Source of the DNA: Dryomyza anilis
Lineage: Eukaryota > Arthropoda > Insecta > Diptera > Dryomyzidae
Reading direction: 5' to 3'
Assembly: GCA_951804985.1 (NCBI GenBank)
Contig: OX638130.1
Span: 105,536,040-105,600,039, forward strand
Length of the DNA: 64,000 nt
Positions 1-9,900 of the stretch are shown here, one piece after another. The notes beneath the pieces are model-generated. The model did no database searches, was not told the origin of the DNA, and worked only from the letters and a program-made list of their open reading frames with translations. Within the stretch, counting starts at the first letter, position 1. The number at the start of each line of letters is the position of its first letter. The position numbers and the translations under genes were made by a program.

Positions 1-28
1 ATACCCTTGCACTCTTAGTGTAGGGTAT
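1..28. repeat. short imperfect hairpin
   Basis: The first bases form an inverted repeat: ATACCC plus CAC on the left pair with GTG plus GGGTAT on the right, with mismatches between and a short loop. Short GGGTAT hairpins of this kind are, from memory, common in intergenic DNA of flies. No function can be read from the sequence, and the left side is cut by the window edge. Confidence 0.4.
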
Positions 29-146
29 AAAAAATTAATATTGTAAACACAAAACAGATAAATACTAAGAAAATTATTGTATATGTCTTTTAAAACACAT
101 TTGTAGTACCTATCGATATATAGCCGACCGATTTTTGAAACACTTA

Positions 147-715
147 GGGCCGGTTTTACAGTGCTAGTTTAAACCTAGACTAACCTTTGTTTAATTAAAC
201 GTCTCATAAATTTAAACGACGTTTAACTTTGATAGCTGTTTTATAGTGAAAGTTTAAAATGAACTGAGTCAAGTTGGATAAATATGGCATCACTGGTAAA
301 TGTCAAAAGATTATCGATTATTTCTCTCATTGGGAACAGCTGATAATTTTATGCAAACATTTTGTAAATCAAAACATTGAAAATAGATTTTATATTAATA
401 AAATAAATGAAATATACAAAAGATCGAGGACCTTCAGTACATATGAGGATAGAAGTTTGATTTATACAATGCTGAAATACAAGAAAACAAACAGAACACA
501 AACATGCCGACAGACAATGCGGGAACAAGAAACAGAGAGCGTGGACGGACAGTTGAAAAAGAGTGCAACTCTCATTCTTGTGGATAGTATCTGTCAAAAA
601 CATTAAGATTTTAAACGTAGTTTAAACGGCCAACGAAATACGTTTAAACTGAATTTTAAGATTAAACTACGTTTAACCCACAAATCTAGTTAAACTACCA
701 CTGTAAAACCGGCCC
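147..715. mobile_element. 569-bp MITE, PIF/Harbinger-like
   Basis: The two ends are terminal inverted repeats. The left end reads GGGCCGGTTTTACAGTG followed by CTAGTTTAA, and the right end is its reverse complement with one change and a short indel. The flanking trinucleotides are TTA (144-146) and TTG (716-718), so a 3-bp TWA-type target duplication with one later substitution is plausible; this and the GGGCC start are typical of PIF/Harbinger elements. The subterminal parts are rich in repeated GTTTAAAC/CGTTTAAAC motifs in both orientations, as in many MITEs. The interior has a 110-codon open frame, but it begins at TTG and resembles no transposase I know, so I treat the element as non-autonomous. 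The family assignment is inference; the inverted repeat is seen directly. Confidence 0.75.
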
Positions 716-1154
716 TTGTATTTTTAGGTGCGCTAATGACACTCTTTTTTTCTTGTGCTATCATTTTTTATAATTCAAAGTTACTAATTCGAATTGCGCT
801 TTCGGGTATTATATAAATTTATGTGACTGAATCAAGTGCTTCAAAACTTAAAAATCAAATTTTTCATAAAATTGAGTTTATCAATTTGGCAAATAAGCGG
901 TTCATGTGTATATTAAATCGTTTTTTTTTTCAAGATCTTATTGTAAATCATTTTTATAAATATCTTAGTTTGATTTCATATATAAAATCGATATTATTAT
1001 AGTTTAAATATGTAAAATTTCTAAAACCCTAATTAAAAAAAAAAAAATTATTTTTTTATAATTTTTTTATTGAGTAATAACAAATAATACTGTAAATTAA
1101 TATAAAACAAAAAATATTTCGTACAATTAACATCGCATCACGGAAAGTTCACAG
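716..1154. other. AT-rich spacer and 3' UTR of the Gly-rich gene
   Basis: Very AT-rich, with A and T runs (for example around 1035-1060). The right part must contain the 3' UTR of the minus-strand gene that follows. I see no gene, RNA gene or repeat structure in the rest. Confidence 0.6.
1066..1071 (-). terminator. poly(A) signal of the Gly-rich protein gene
   Basis: TTTATT on the plus strand reads AATAAA on the minus strand, 84 nt past the stop codon of the glycine-rich protein gene. It is the nearest canonical hexamer and is followed by T/A-rich DNA. Confidence 0.55.
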
Positions 1155-1835
1155 TTAGCAAGGGACACCAGTTCCCCAAGCACCCGCATTTCCATATCCC
1201 AGACCAAAGCCGCCGCCATAACCGTAACCAGCGCCGACACCATATGAAGTGGGAATTGCAGCACCATATCCTCCGCCATATGCACCACCATATCCGCCTC
1301 CATATCCACCACCATATGCGCCTCCAATTCCGCCAGCATAACCGACAGTGCTAGTAGATAAAACAGGTGTCGCGACAGCTGTTACAACAGGTGTTACAAC
1401 AGCTGATGTTGCCACCGCAGGATAGGCAACTGCGCCGCCGTAGTTAGCACCAAATCCGCTAGAGTATCCTCCAGTGTAACCGGAACCATAACCGGATGCA
1501 TAACCAGATCCATAACCGGATCCATATCCTCCAGAACTGTAACCGACACTGGGCTCGACGGAGACTTTAATCACTTTAACAACACCACCGGAACCATAGC
1601 CAGATCCATAACCGGATCCATATCCAGATCCATAACTTGATCCATATCCAGATCCATAACCTGAACCATATCCAGATCCGTATCCATAGCTGGATCCGGA
1701 ACCGTAACTGCGTCCATAACCGCTGTCATAACTTCCGCCAAAACCACCGGTGAGTAGTGAGAGTTTTCCGAAGGTAGCCTGACTGGGGACTACGATCGCA
1801 ACTAGGACCACGAATGCATAAATATATAATTTCAT
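1155..1835 (-). CDS. secreted Gly/Tyr/Ser-rich structural protein
   Basis: A single uninterrupted 226-residue frame. Residues 1-20 form a signal peptide ([20 protein letters not shown], likely cut after SQA). Residues 36-84 are a run of GSGY/SGYG tetrapeptides, encoded by a 12-bp minisatellite. A short hydrophobic stretch, [11 protein letters not shown] (85-95), follows, then more GYGSG repeats (101-125), an Ala/Val/Thr-rich segment (135-165), a GGGYGG block (168-191) and a C-terminal GYG-rich tail ending in the only cysteine. This plan is usual for insect cuticle, eggshell or silk-like matrix proteins; which one cannot be told from sequence. The start is the only ATG that gives the signal peptide, and a TATA box lies about 105 nt upstream. 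Repeat number is expected to vary between alleles. No homologue is named because low-complexity Gly-rich proteins are not diagnostic. Confidence 0.85.
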   Translation of the reverse strand: MKLYIYAFVVLVAIVVPSQATFGKLSLLTGGFGGSYDSGYGRSYGSGSSYGYGSGYGSGYGSGYGSSYGSGYGSGYGSGYGSGGVVKVIKVSVEPSVGYSSGGYGSGYGSGYASGYGSGYTGGYSSGFGANYGGAVAYPAVATSAVVTPVVTAVATPVLSTSTVGYAGGIGGAYGGGYGGGYGGAYGGGYGAAIPTSYGVGAGYGYGGGFGLGYGNAGAWGTGVPC

Positions 1836-1909
1836 TTTAGTGAATATATTTTTAGGAATACTATTTAGGAATACTATTATATGCGTTATACAGCTGAAAC
1901 TCCCAACTT

Positions 1910-1948
1910 GACTGTTGGCTTAACATGTCGCACATTTCGTTTTTATAG
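1910..1948 (-). promoter_or_regulatory. TATA box and initiator of the Gly-rich gene
   Basis: On the minus strand CTATAAAA lies at 1948-1941, and an ACAGTC initiator-like sequence is centred near 1913, about 30 nt downstream. That gives a 5' UTR of roughly 78 nt before the ATG at 1835. Strong TATA promoters are usual for abundantly expressed, stage-specific structural protein genes. The transcription start is inferred from spacing, not seen. Confidence 0.6.
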
Positions 1949-2593
1949 AGCCTACCACAAAATATAAATAATAGGGATTCCCAAAAACAATGACTTCCTT
2001 TGTTCTTTATAACATCAGTTATTTGTTCATTTGTGGTTGCTGCAAATCCGTATTTATTTTACAAAAATATTAGTTGGTCATTGAACGAACGTATTCGAAC
2101 AAAACCCAACAAATCTACAATATCTAGGTAGAACAGGAAATTCTGTTAAATTCAAAGAATTAACACTTTCGCTGATGCAAGTTTAACAAACATGTTAGAG
2201 AAACAAAAAAAAGTTAAAAACTTCAACGATAAAGTCAACAACTGCATTTGCTTAGCATCGTCAAAATTAAATAAAGCGGTTGATTTCAGTATTTTGAGAG
2301 ATCGCAGAAATCAGCAAATATAATTCTATGTATTAAGAGATTTCAAACGTCAAACTTAAAAGCTTTTCTTTTTGCTAACAAATTGACCGACAAAAGTAAA
2401 TATAAAAAAAAAATATTAAAAAATAAATATAAAAAAAAAATACAATAAAAAAGGTGCAAAGTTTGAGTTCTCTAAGTTGGAGAGATCCGATAGTTTGAAT
2501 ATTAATTACAGATTACGAATAAGTAAGCTTTCGCAAATAACTGCGATAAAAAAATCGATCTCGTTGCTTTATCAATTCCAAAAATTACTCGTA
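1949..2593. other. AT-rich intergenic DNA
   Basis: No gene-like coding bias and no RNA gene recognised. A short A-rich duplication (two copies of AAATA-TAAAAAAAAAATA-like sequence) lies at about 2398-2445. Part of it may be regulatory sequence of the Gly-rich gene, but no specific site can be supported. Confidence 0.5.
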
Positions 2594-3452
2594 CACTAAG
2601 AAAACAAGATGTTTATGAAAGTCTTGCTGCAACTATCCTTTTAAATTTACGCCGCCTTGTAGCAAAATAATTAAACATCCCATAAGTTTCAATAAAGTTG
2701 CAGCAAAACTATTAATATTTTTTAAATATGACGTATATGCAGATAGTTACGAGATGTTTGCCACAACAGCAATGAAAATTGAGATATTTACAGTTGACTG
2801 ATAGCAAACATCCAGAGTTCTTGGACATTTGCAGCAAAACTTTTAAGGTATTTTGACATTTGACTAACATAAAAAAGGAAAATGGCGTACTTTTTCCTTA
2901 CGCTCGATTTATCCACAACAATGAAGTAAATCAAGTGCCAACTCAAATATTACATTTTAATGGTAAAAGTGAAAATAAAATATCCTGTGATTTAAATTAT
3001 CAACACGTGGTGGAAAATATTTCTTTTCAGAGTTTACTTTGATGACAGCATCGCGGTCGGACTTGGTTCTTCTGCGAAGAAATTTCAAGTCGTTGTACAA
3101 TTTTAAAATAAGGATTTATAATGACTATGGTGATGTATAAACAGTATACTGTTTTAATTCTATAATAATTAAAAATACATTTGATTAATTTTCTTTGAAT
3201 TCAATAAAAATTACTCTGCGAATTCTAATGGAGTACTTTTTCCAAATATTCATCAACTATCTTCCTATTTGTAAGAAGTTTAATTGATGGTTGATAAACA
3301 TAATCGTAAATTTGAAAGATGGTTGCTAGCAATATTTATGGTATTTGACGGATGTTTAAGAGACCGTTGTCTCAAATACGATCTAAATAATTTGTAAATA
3401 ACTTGATGTTAAGGCTGTGATATTTCTGGTAATCATCTTTGTTTTCTTAGTG
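2594..3452. mobile_element. 859-bp non-autonomous DNA transposon (TA-flanked)
   Basis: The left end CACTAAGAAAACAAGATG (2594-2611) recurs as a reverse complement at the right end (3434-3452) with one extra A. The dinucleotide TA lies just outside each end (2592-2593 and 3453-3454), as expected of a Tc1/mariner-type target duplication. Inside are repeated TTGCAGCAAAACT motifs (about 2698 and 2830) and an inverted copy near 2625. The only open frames are short (for example 2860-3042) and look like chance, so the element cannot encode a transposase. Superfamily is inferred only from the TA flanks. Confidence 0.65.
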
Positions 3453-3553
3453 TACATTTAGTTTCATCCATAGAATATTTAATCATACATCACATCGTAA
3501 TATTTTCTGCAGCAACTCTGATCATTCTCTCATCGCTATCGTTCCGATTTCGA

Positions 3554-3585
3554 ATGAATTTCAAAACTGTTGTTTTGAAATTCAT
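3554..3585. repeat. perfect 14-bp-stem hairpin
   Basis: ATGAATTTCAAAAC is followed after the loop TGTT by its exact reverse complement GTTTTGAAATTCAT. A perfect 14-bp stem with a 4-nt loop would form a stable hairpin or cruciform. It may be a remnant of a foldback element; the stem is too short for a microRNA precursor. Confidence 0.7.
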
Positions 3586-4430
3586 GTTTTTCAAATAATT
3601 TTCAACGTGTTTTGAGGATACTTGCAATATACTTGAGTTTGAACACAATCATATACAATTTGTTTCCTTCAAATTGAAAATATATATTTTTAATCAAATT
3701 GAAAATTCATTATTAGAAAATCACTTTAAGTTACTTTTCCGACGCCCATGGTCAGAGGTCTACCTTAAGACAAACAATAAACAATCACAAACTTTGCAAG
3801 ACTTAAAAATGCACTCAAAACGCGTCTCCTCATCGTCGATCGGAGTAGGTCCCGCCAAATGGTGTTGTAAATATCGGTCTAGATTCTTCAAGCCTGTTGC
3901 GTCAAACTATATTTATAAAAAATACATTAATAAAACCCATCTCTGATTAATTAAAACATTATTAAAACATCCACAAAGCGCTTACAGCACAGTACTAAAA
4001 GTACAGGTATAAAACATATACAAAATACGTATGAATACTAAGGGAATTCATATCACATGCGTAAATTTCTAATCTCGTAAAAAATAAATTTGAAGGCACT
4101 TAGTTTTGACTTCGCATTATCTTGGTTTTCAAAGTTTTTGATTCGCTTTAATCTTTAATTACATCATATGTAATCACTAAACAACACAATTTAAATACAC
4201 ATTTGCTACAAAAATAGATTTATTGACAACTAACGAAAAGATACAGCAAAATTAATATATTTACGTTTTTCCACATTAAAATCAACGAATAAATTAATAA
4301 GTTGGACGTAAAATATTTCCATACAAATGTGGCGTAATTTCTATTTTTTACCACTTTTTACGAAGTTCTCACTGTTTACGAGATTGTTTCGAGAGCTTGA
4401 AACATACAAGCTTACAAAAAAAGAAAACGT

Positions 4431-4492
4431 TTACCACATTTTGGCTGCTGGCATCGATTTCCTGCAGCTGTCTTGACGCTCGGGCTTGAAGT
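4431..4492 (-). other. possible terminal coding exon, unassigned
   Basis: In an otherwise AT-rich stretch these 62 bases are about half G+C. On the minus strand they read DFKPERQDSC, then RKSMPAAKMW, then a TAA stop at 4431-4433. A possible acceptor ATCGTAG ends at 4493. The frame also stays open to about 4530, so an exon start further upstream is possible. I do not recognise the peptide and see no partner exon between here and mRpS29. It may be a genuine last exon, a fragment of a dead gene, or chance. Confidence 0.2.
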
Positions 4493-5286
4493 CTACGATA
4501 TTGGTTGGATGACAGAGAACGGGATAGTTAATTTAAAAATGTCCTTTTTGTTATCCTATATGAGGATTCTCTTTTTATACCTATTTTGTAGGATTAAGTC
4601 AATATTTAAAAGCAAAAAACTAAATGTAGGTTAATTTGATTTAGAGTTGAAAAAAAGGCTAAATCTTGATTTGAAGTAAACGTTGAAATTAATTTAAGAA
4701 TTAGGAAATTTTCAAGTTAGAGCTAAGCTACCAGTTTTTATTGAAAAAGCTATGATTCTTAAATTTAGGTTAAAGGTGTTTCAAACATTAACCTCAACTC
4801 TATGATTTGAAAGTAATGATAGATTTCAAAGCATTCGCAAGTGAATATTAAAGTGCAATGGCATATTCGGATACGACACCGATAACTTCAATTCAATTGC
4901 AAAACATAGGTTTTAGTAGGAGTCGTTAGATTTCAAACAATCCAATAGAATTCGTTGTGTATTTGTGACATGACAATATTAATGCGTATACCGTATCTAA
5001 ACTCCAGAGACCAGAATTAATTAATTTGACAAAAATACGCAACTCTTAGAGTACTGAATACTTTCTCGATACCCGAACAACTGTCGGAAACCCAGAAAAA
5101 AACCATCACTAACACACAGCCGACCAGCTGTTTTTGACGTTCAATATTACTCAACGTTGTCTTATTCAACGCATTTTTCCAACGACGGGCACGATAATAT
5201 TTTTACGGTTTGTTGAAAAGATGAAAAAAATATTGTATTAAAATAAATTAATAGCCAGCATTTAACGCCTCTGTTGCAGCACAAAA

Positions 5287-6471
5287 ATGTTCGTACGCCA
5301 ACTACAAAAATTGCCGCGTCTGACGACAACGCCAGCTGCCACCTCCTACAGCACTGGCACACTCTCGACGGCACAACTGCCTCGCACAGGGGCACAGCAG
5401 GCGCCAGCCAGTGATTACCGCACCGATGTGACCGAAGTGGCATCTCATTCCACAGCACATCTCGGCAAATACTATACAATTCCCGCAGAACAGAAGAAAC
5501 AACTCTTTCAACATGGTGGTTTTCCGCGTCAATACGAATTGCAGGTGAAATCATTCACAGAATCATGTTTGATGGTGCGTGCACCCGCGCTAGAGCTCAT
5601 CAACTACATACGTGCTACGGATCTATCCCGTCCGGTGGTGCGTTATGTGCTGTACGGTGAAAATGGCAGCGGCAAGACACTCACCATGGCACATGTGCTG
5701 CACTATGGACTGCAGAATGACTTTATGCTGGTGCACGTGCCCTGGGTGCCCAACTGGATGAAACGTCCCAAGGAAACGGCCAACTCTAGCACGCATGAGG
5801 ACTACATTGATTTGCCCTTCGATGCGGCCGCTTGGCTGTTACACTTTAAAACGCAAAATGCGCGTCTCTTGGCGCAGCTAGAGTTGAAAACCAGCAAAGA
5901 ATATGTGTGGAGCAAACGTGAGGTAACGCCAGCCGGTTCTACGCTGCTAACACTTATTGAACATGGCGTGGCACGCGTTAAATTTGCCTCTGACACTATT
6001 GCAGCGCTTATCGGTGAACTTAAGCAGTTGGCGACGGCGGGACAATGCAAGGTAATGGTTGCCATCGATGGCTATAATGCTTTCTTTCATCCAGAGACAC
6101 GCATTATGACCGACAACAAACAGAAAGTCACACCGGATAAGGTGACGCTGACGCAACCTTTCCGCGACATAACCAACTATGATTGGACAAATGGTGTTTG
6201 CATTTTATCGGTGGATCAACTGGCCATGACTGAGGGTTACATGGCATCGCATATGCCACGTTATCTGCTCGGCGAGCAGGGCTTTGAGCATTTGGATCCG
6301 TTTGTGCCGGTGCATGTGCAAAACTACAATGAGCGTGAATTCAATAGCTGCATCAACTACTATCTAGATCGGCGCTGGATACAAAAGACCGTCGAGGGCT
6401 TCGATGAGCAGCTCAAGTTTATGAGCGCACAAAATCCCTATGCTTTGATGCGCTTGACGCGTTCGTTATAA
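5287..6471 (+). CDS. mRpS29: mitochondrial small ribosomal subunit protein mS29 (DAP3)
   Basis: A 394-residue intronless frame. mS29 (death-associated protein 3) is the GTP-binding protein of the mitochondrial small subunit, in the head of the 28S particle; in animals it is also linked to apoptosis. The N-terminus (about 1-45) is rich in Thr, Ser, Gln and Arg with almost no acidic residues, fitting a cleaved mitochondrial presequence. The family core follows, with GKYYTIP near 60-66, the P-loop GENGSGKT at 124-131, a Walker-B-like strand KVMVAIDGYNAFF at 255-267, the DP(F/V) motif region near 326 and the C-terminal NPYALMRLT. Length matches animal mS29 (about 390-400). The start is the first ATG of the frame in a good fly context (CAAA-ATG). 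The 3' end converges with Sac1. Confidence 0.95.
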   Translation: MFVRQLQKLPRLTTTPAATSYSTGTLSTAQLPRTGAQQAPASDYRTDVTEVASHSTAHLGKYYTIPAEQKKQLFQHGGFPRQYELQVKSFTESCLMVRAPALELINYIRATDLSRPVVRYVLYGENGSGKTLTMAHVLHYGLQNDFMLVHVPWVPNWMKRPKETANSSTHEDYIDLPFDAAAWLLHFKTQNARLLAQLELKTSKEYVWSKREVTPAGSTLLTLIEHGVARVKFASDTIAALIGELKQLATAGQCKVMVAIDGYNAFFHPETRIMTDNKQKVTPDKVTLTQPFRDITNYDWTNGVCILSVDQLAMTEGYMASHMPRYLLGEQGFEHLDPFVPVHVQNYNEREFNSCINYYLDRRWIQKTVEGFDEQLKFMSAQNPYALMRLTRSL

Positions 6472-6475
6472 GCGA

Positions 6476-6525
6476 AATAAATGCTTAATAAATTTGTTAA
6501 TTATTAATTATAAAGCATAAATAAA
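6476..6525 (+). terminator. poly(A) signals of mRpS29
   Basis: Three AATAAA hexamers follow the stop codon closely, at 6476-6481, 6487-6492 and 6520-6525. The last is the most likely, since it leaves room for a short 3' UTR and is followed by a T-rich downstream stretch at about 6565-6590. Confidence 0.6.
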
Positions 6526-6978
6526 GTATGTCATTCTAATTAGAAGAAAAACGATTGTGTTTAAATTTATTTTTTTGTAAATTTTGTTTAGCTTGCATTG
6601 GCGCAGGTAATTTATTTAACTTAAAATTTCATACAAATTTCTACATGTTTCTTTTTGTTAAAGTGTTTACATTATGTTGCAACATTTTTACGCATTTTAG
6701 GCGTTAATTGCAGTTTTTGAATTAGCTTAACTAGGCGTTAACATTGCGGCCAACTAACTACTACATTTCACTCTAAACACTACATATAATTAGAATTAAT
6801 GCGTCTAATAGTTGCGTCTATATTTTGTTTATTTTTTTCGTTTTACCCCCATCTCTGTATAAGCAGCGTCTTTGCAGTTGTTGTGATGTTGTTTTTTTGT
6901 TTTGTTTTCGTTGCAAAAATTAACAATTTTCAAAGTTTGTCGCTTTATGTAAAATGCAAATTAATAATATACTCTATG
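6526..6978. other. convergent 3' region between mRpS29 and Sac1
   Basis: AT-rich DNA shared by the 3' ends of two convergent genes. On the minus strand AATAAA occurs at 6828-6833 and 6611-6616, which could end Sac1 transcripts. Transcripts of the two genes may overlap here. A 69-codon plus-strand frame at 6799-7008 is poor in coding features and runs into the Sac1 last exon from the wrong strand, so it is not a gene. Confidence 0.55.
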
Positions 6979-9900
6979 CTAAGCCTCCACTTTGATTTGC
7001 GGAAATAGACGCGGCCAATCGACGAACTCAATGCCGTAGTGCACAATGCCGCTGGTGCTGACGCCAATCATTGCGCCCCAGAAGAGCATAAACAGCAGCG
7101 TCTCCGTGTTGAACTCAACCGGCATAATGGAGGATACAACGAACATGGCCACCGCAAAGAGCAAGACGGCGGGGAACTATTTTAGAATGTGCAAAAAAAA
7201 AATCAATTTTTTCTTAACTAGTAATATGTGTTAAAAAAGTTACCGTATTATAGCGCCAGCCACGATTTTGCACCAGCGGCGAGGGCAGCAAATTGCCTTC
7301 GCCATCCTTGACATTGTAGTTGCCCAGCAGCAGATCGATGCCATCCTTAAAATAAAATTGTATTTTGAAAATGGCTTAAACTAAAATAGTACAAAAATTA
7401 CTTGTCTAAAACCATCTGCAAAGTTGTTCAAGTAGTAACGCGTCGCCGAGTTGATGCCGTCCTGCATTAGACCGGCTTTGGTGCGTTTGCCGGTGCGCGT
7501 AAAGTCGGTCTTGAGCGCACCGGTGCCAGAGTATTGCAGCGAGACCATGTCCGCATTGTCCGCCCAGACCTGAGTAGAGTTAAATTGTAAAAAACATTTT
7601 TTTTAAATAATTATTAAATCAAATCAACAATTATGAAATGATAATGAACGAAACGTGACGTAAATATCCGTTGCATTTGGATTGCTACCCTACGTTCCGG
7701 TGACATTTGACAATGTACGTCTATTATAACTCCAGCTTTATAATCAGTGCAAAGTGCAAAATATTAGACCTCTTGGTGATCCGATTACCGAGTATCAAGA
7801 ATCAATATAACCTGACTATTTGAAGGTAGTCACATATTCATCGATTTTTTTTTTTTATAAATTATATAGTAACAGTAGGACTAAATGTCACAAGAGGTAG
7901 GGGCAGAATTTGACGAGCTTTTATTATCATTTCCATCATGAAATGGCAAACCTTAATGAACAGAAATGTCAAAAGAGCGGAAAGAAATATGGCGTCGTTT
8001 GCTGTTCTTGTCGCTCTACTTTTGTAGCGTCCCTGTTGAAAAACCCTTGAAAAAACTTTTGTAGCGCTCTTATTGAAAAACCCTTTATATTAAACTAGAT
8101 TTATAACTCTATGCGTTCTCTTAGTTTCTTTCAAAAGAAATCATATAGAAAACTCAAATCGGGAAAGGGCAAAGTACAAAATATATAGAAAAACAACGAA
8201 AATAGCCATTTATTGGTATTTTACGTATTAACTTAAGCACAAAGTAATGAAATAACTCTTAATAAATGACATCATCGAATTCAATATAATTTGAATGCAT
8301 TAAAGTTAAATTAACTCAAAAATCTAAACAAATCACATCAAATTGTACCATTATTTATATAAAATCTAAAAAATCAATAATTAAATATTGTCAAATAAAA
8401 CCGAACGAACGTCTTGGAGTCAAATTATTATCCAAGAATAAAAATAAAAATTAAAGGAAAAATTCTCAATGGCAATAAAATAATAAATAAAGGTACAGTA
8501 AATAATATTAATGCCTAAATAATTGTATAACGAAATTTAAAAATTAAAAAAATTATAATTTATATTTTATAATACTCACCCCCTTGAAGACCATTTCGAA
8601 TTTCGGCGATGCCGTCTCCACACGCTGGCCCACCTGCAAAATACCTAGCTTCTGCAGCACATTTGCCAGCGAGCGTTTGGCCAGCATGCTCTGCACCACA
8701 TTCGTGCGATCCAGACAATCGATGCAATTCGTACGGAAGACGCCATCCTGTGCGGAGATCAAAGCGCCATCGTCACGCAAATGGAAAACAGAAAATTCAT
8801 CCTGTTCGTGTGCCAAACGATCGATGAGAATGTTTAAACGATCCCAACGCATTTTTTTGCATTCGGCATGAAAATCAAAAGCCTCATAGCGTACATTTGG
8901 ATTATTGAGCTGATGCACAAATGTCTGGTAGGCCTTCTCCAGTTGACCCTCGCTGCGTTTTTGATCAACCTGAGATAGAAAGAGAGAGAGAGATAAAAAA
9001 AAATATGAGGAAATATTGAAAAATATACAAAAGCGAACGAAAAATTGAAAACTCACTAAATTTATGAGCACTTGTCTGCCGTAGAGCATCACCTGTGTAT
9101 CAAAGTGCTTGGTGCAGGCGAGTAGGTGATCCTTGCCGGGCACCAACTCGGGCGTTGGCTTGTAACGTATATTCGGCGATTGGCGCCAATAGAACGGCAT
9201 GCTGCCGCGTGTCTAAAATGCAAAACAAAATTTAGTTTTTCTTTTAAACTCAACTTGCACACTTCGATGATTAACCTGCACAAATGAAATACGTTGCCCG
9301 TTGAATTCGACAATTTGCTCTGTTTCCACGTAGTTGGCAACATGACCGTTGTCGTCGACGCCGCGACGGAAGAAACGCGTGCCAGCGCGTTGCACGGAGC
9401 GGCGCGATAGTATGGACCAGAAAAAGGTCTGACCGTTGACCTGCACCTGATTGATGGAGACAACTGCAAAAGGAAATTGTGTGTTTATATTATTAATATT
9501 AAAAAGGACTATAAGAATTATTGAACATTATTACTTACAGCCTAGTATTAGCGGCAACTGAAACTTGCGCATTTCGGCGCAGTTAAAGTTGCGCAACATG
9601 TTGCCGTTCCAGACGAAACGCGCATCGGCACGCTCAAATAGGCCACTCTGCAATAATTTGAAAAGATTACAAATTTATAAAATCGGTGATAATTAAAATT
9701 TATTTAAATAAAACTACAAAATATTGACAACTTACGCGCATAAAATCTGGCGGCATACCGTGTAGCCGTTGTTGCGAATGCGTTAAATCGTACCAATACG
9801 AAAAATAAAAGTACTGCGTATCGAATGTCTTGCGCACCATCTGCAGATACGTTTCATTCTGTTCGCGCTGCTTTTGCGTCAAATGTGTTATGGATGGAAT

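Larger units (their letters stand above)
3453..5286. other. AT-rich intergenic region and mRpS29 leader
   Basis: It lies between the second MITE and the mRpS29 start codon. It holds a perfect 14-bp-stem hairpin (3554-3585), a GC-richer stretch that could be a terminal exon (4431-4492) and, at the right end, the promoter and leader of mRpS29. The leader region contains a six-codon upstream frame (5221-5241). A CTCTGTTGCAG just before the start codon could be a 3' splice site that removes it. No TATA box is evident, as usual for ribosomal protein genes of mitochondria. Open frames such as 3674-3946 have no coding character. Confidence 0.5.

Noticed and set aside
274..606. 110-codon plus-strand frame inside the first MITE
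   Set aside because: Starts at TTG, has no recognisable domain, and lies wholly within the transposon between its inverted ends.
2860..3105. Short frame and an exon-like stretch after TTTCTTTTCAG (VYFDDSIAVGLGSSAKK...)
   Set aside because: Both lie inside the TA-flanked element at 2594-3452, so splice-site and coding resemblance is more likely chance or transposon remnant.
3674..3946. 90-codon plus-strand frame
   Set aside because: AT-rich codon use like random sequence, no domain, no promoter; its start codon is not ATG.
5162..6156. Several minus-strand and alternative frames over mRpS29
   Set aside because: Antisense shadows of a real GC-rich coding region.
8584..8871. Plus-strand frames of 95 and 72 codons across Sac1 exon 7
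   Set aside because: Antisense shadows of the exon that encodes the catalytic CX5RT.
8553..9200. A continuous 215-codon minus frame as a separate protein
   Set aside because: It reads through an 87-bp intron (8970-9056) with perfect GT-AG ends; removing it restores the Sac1 family sequence. The frame is Sac1 exons 6 and 7 plus read-through.
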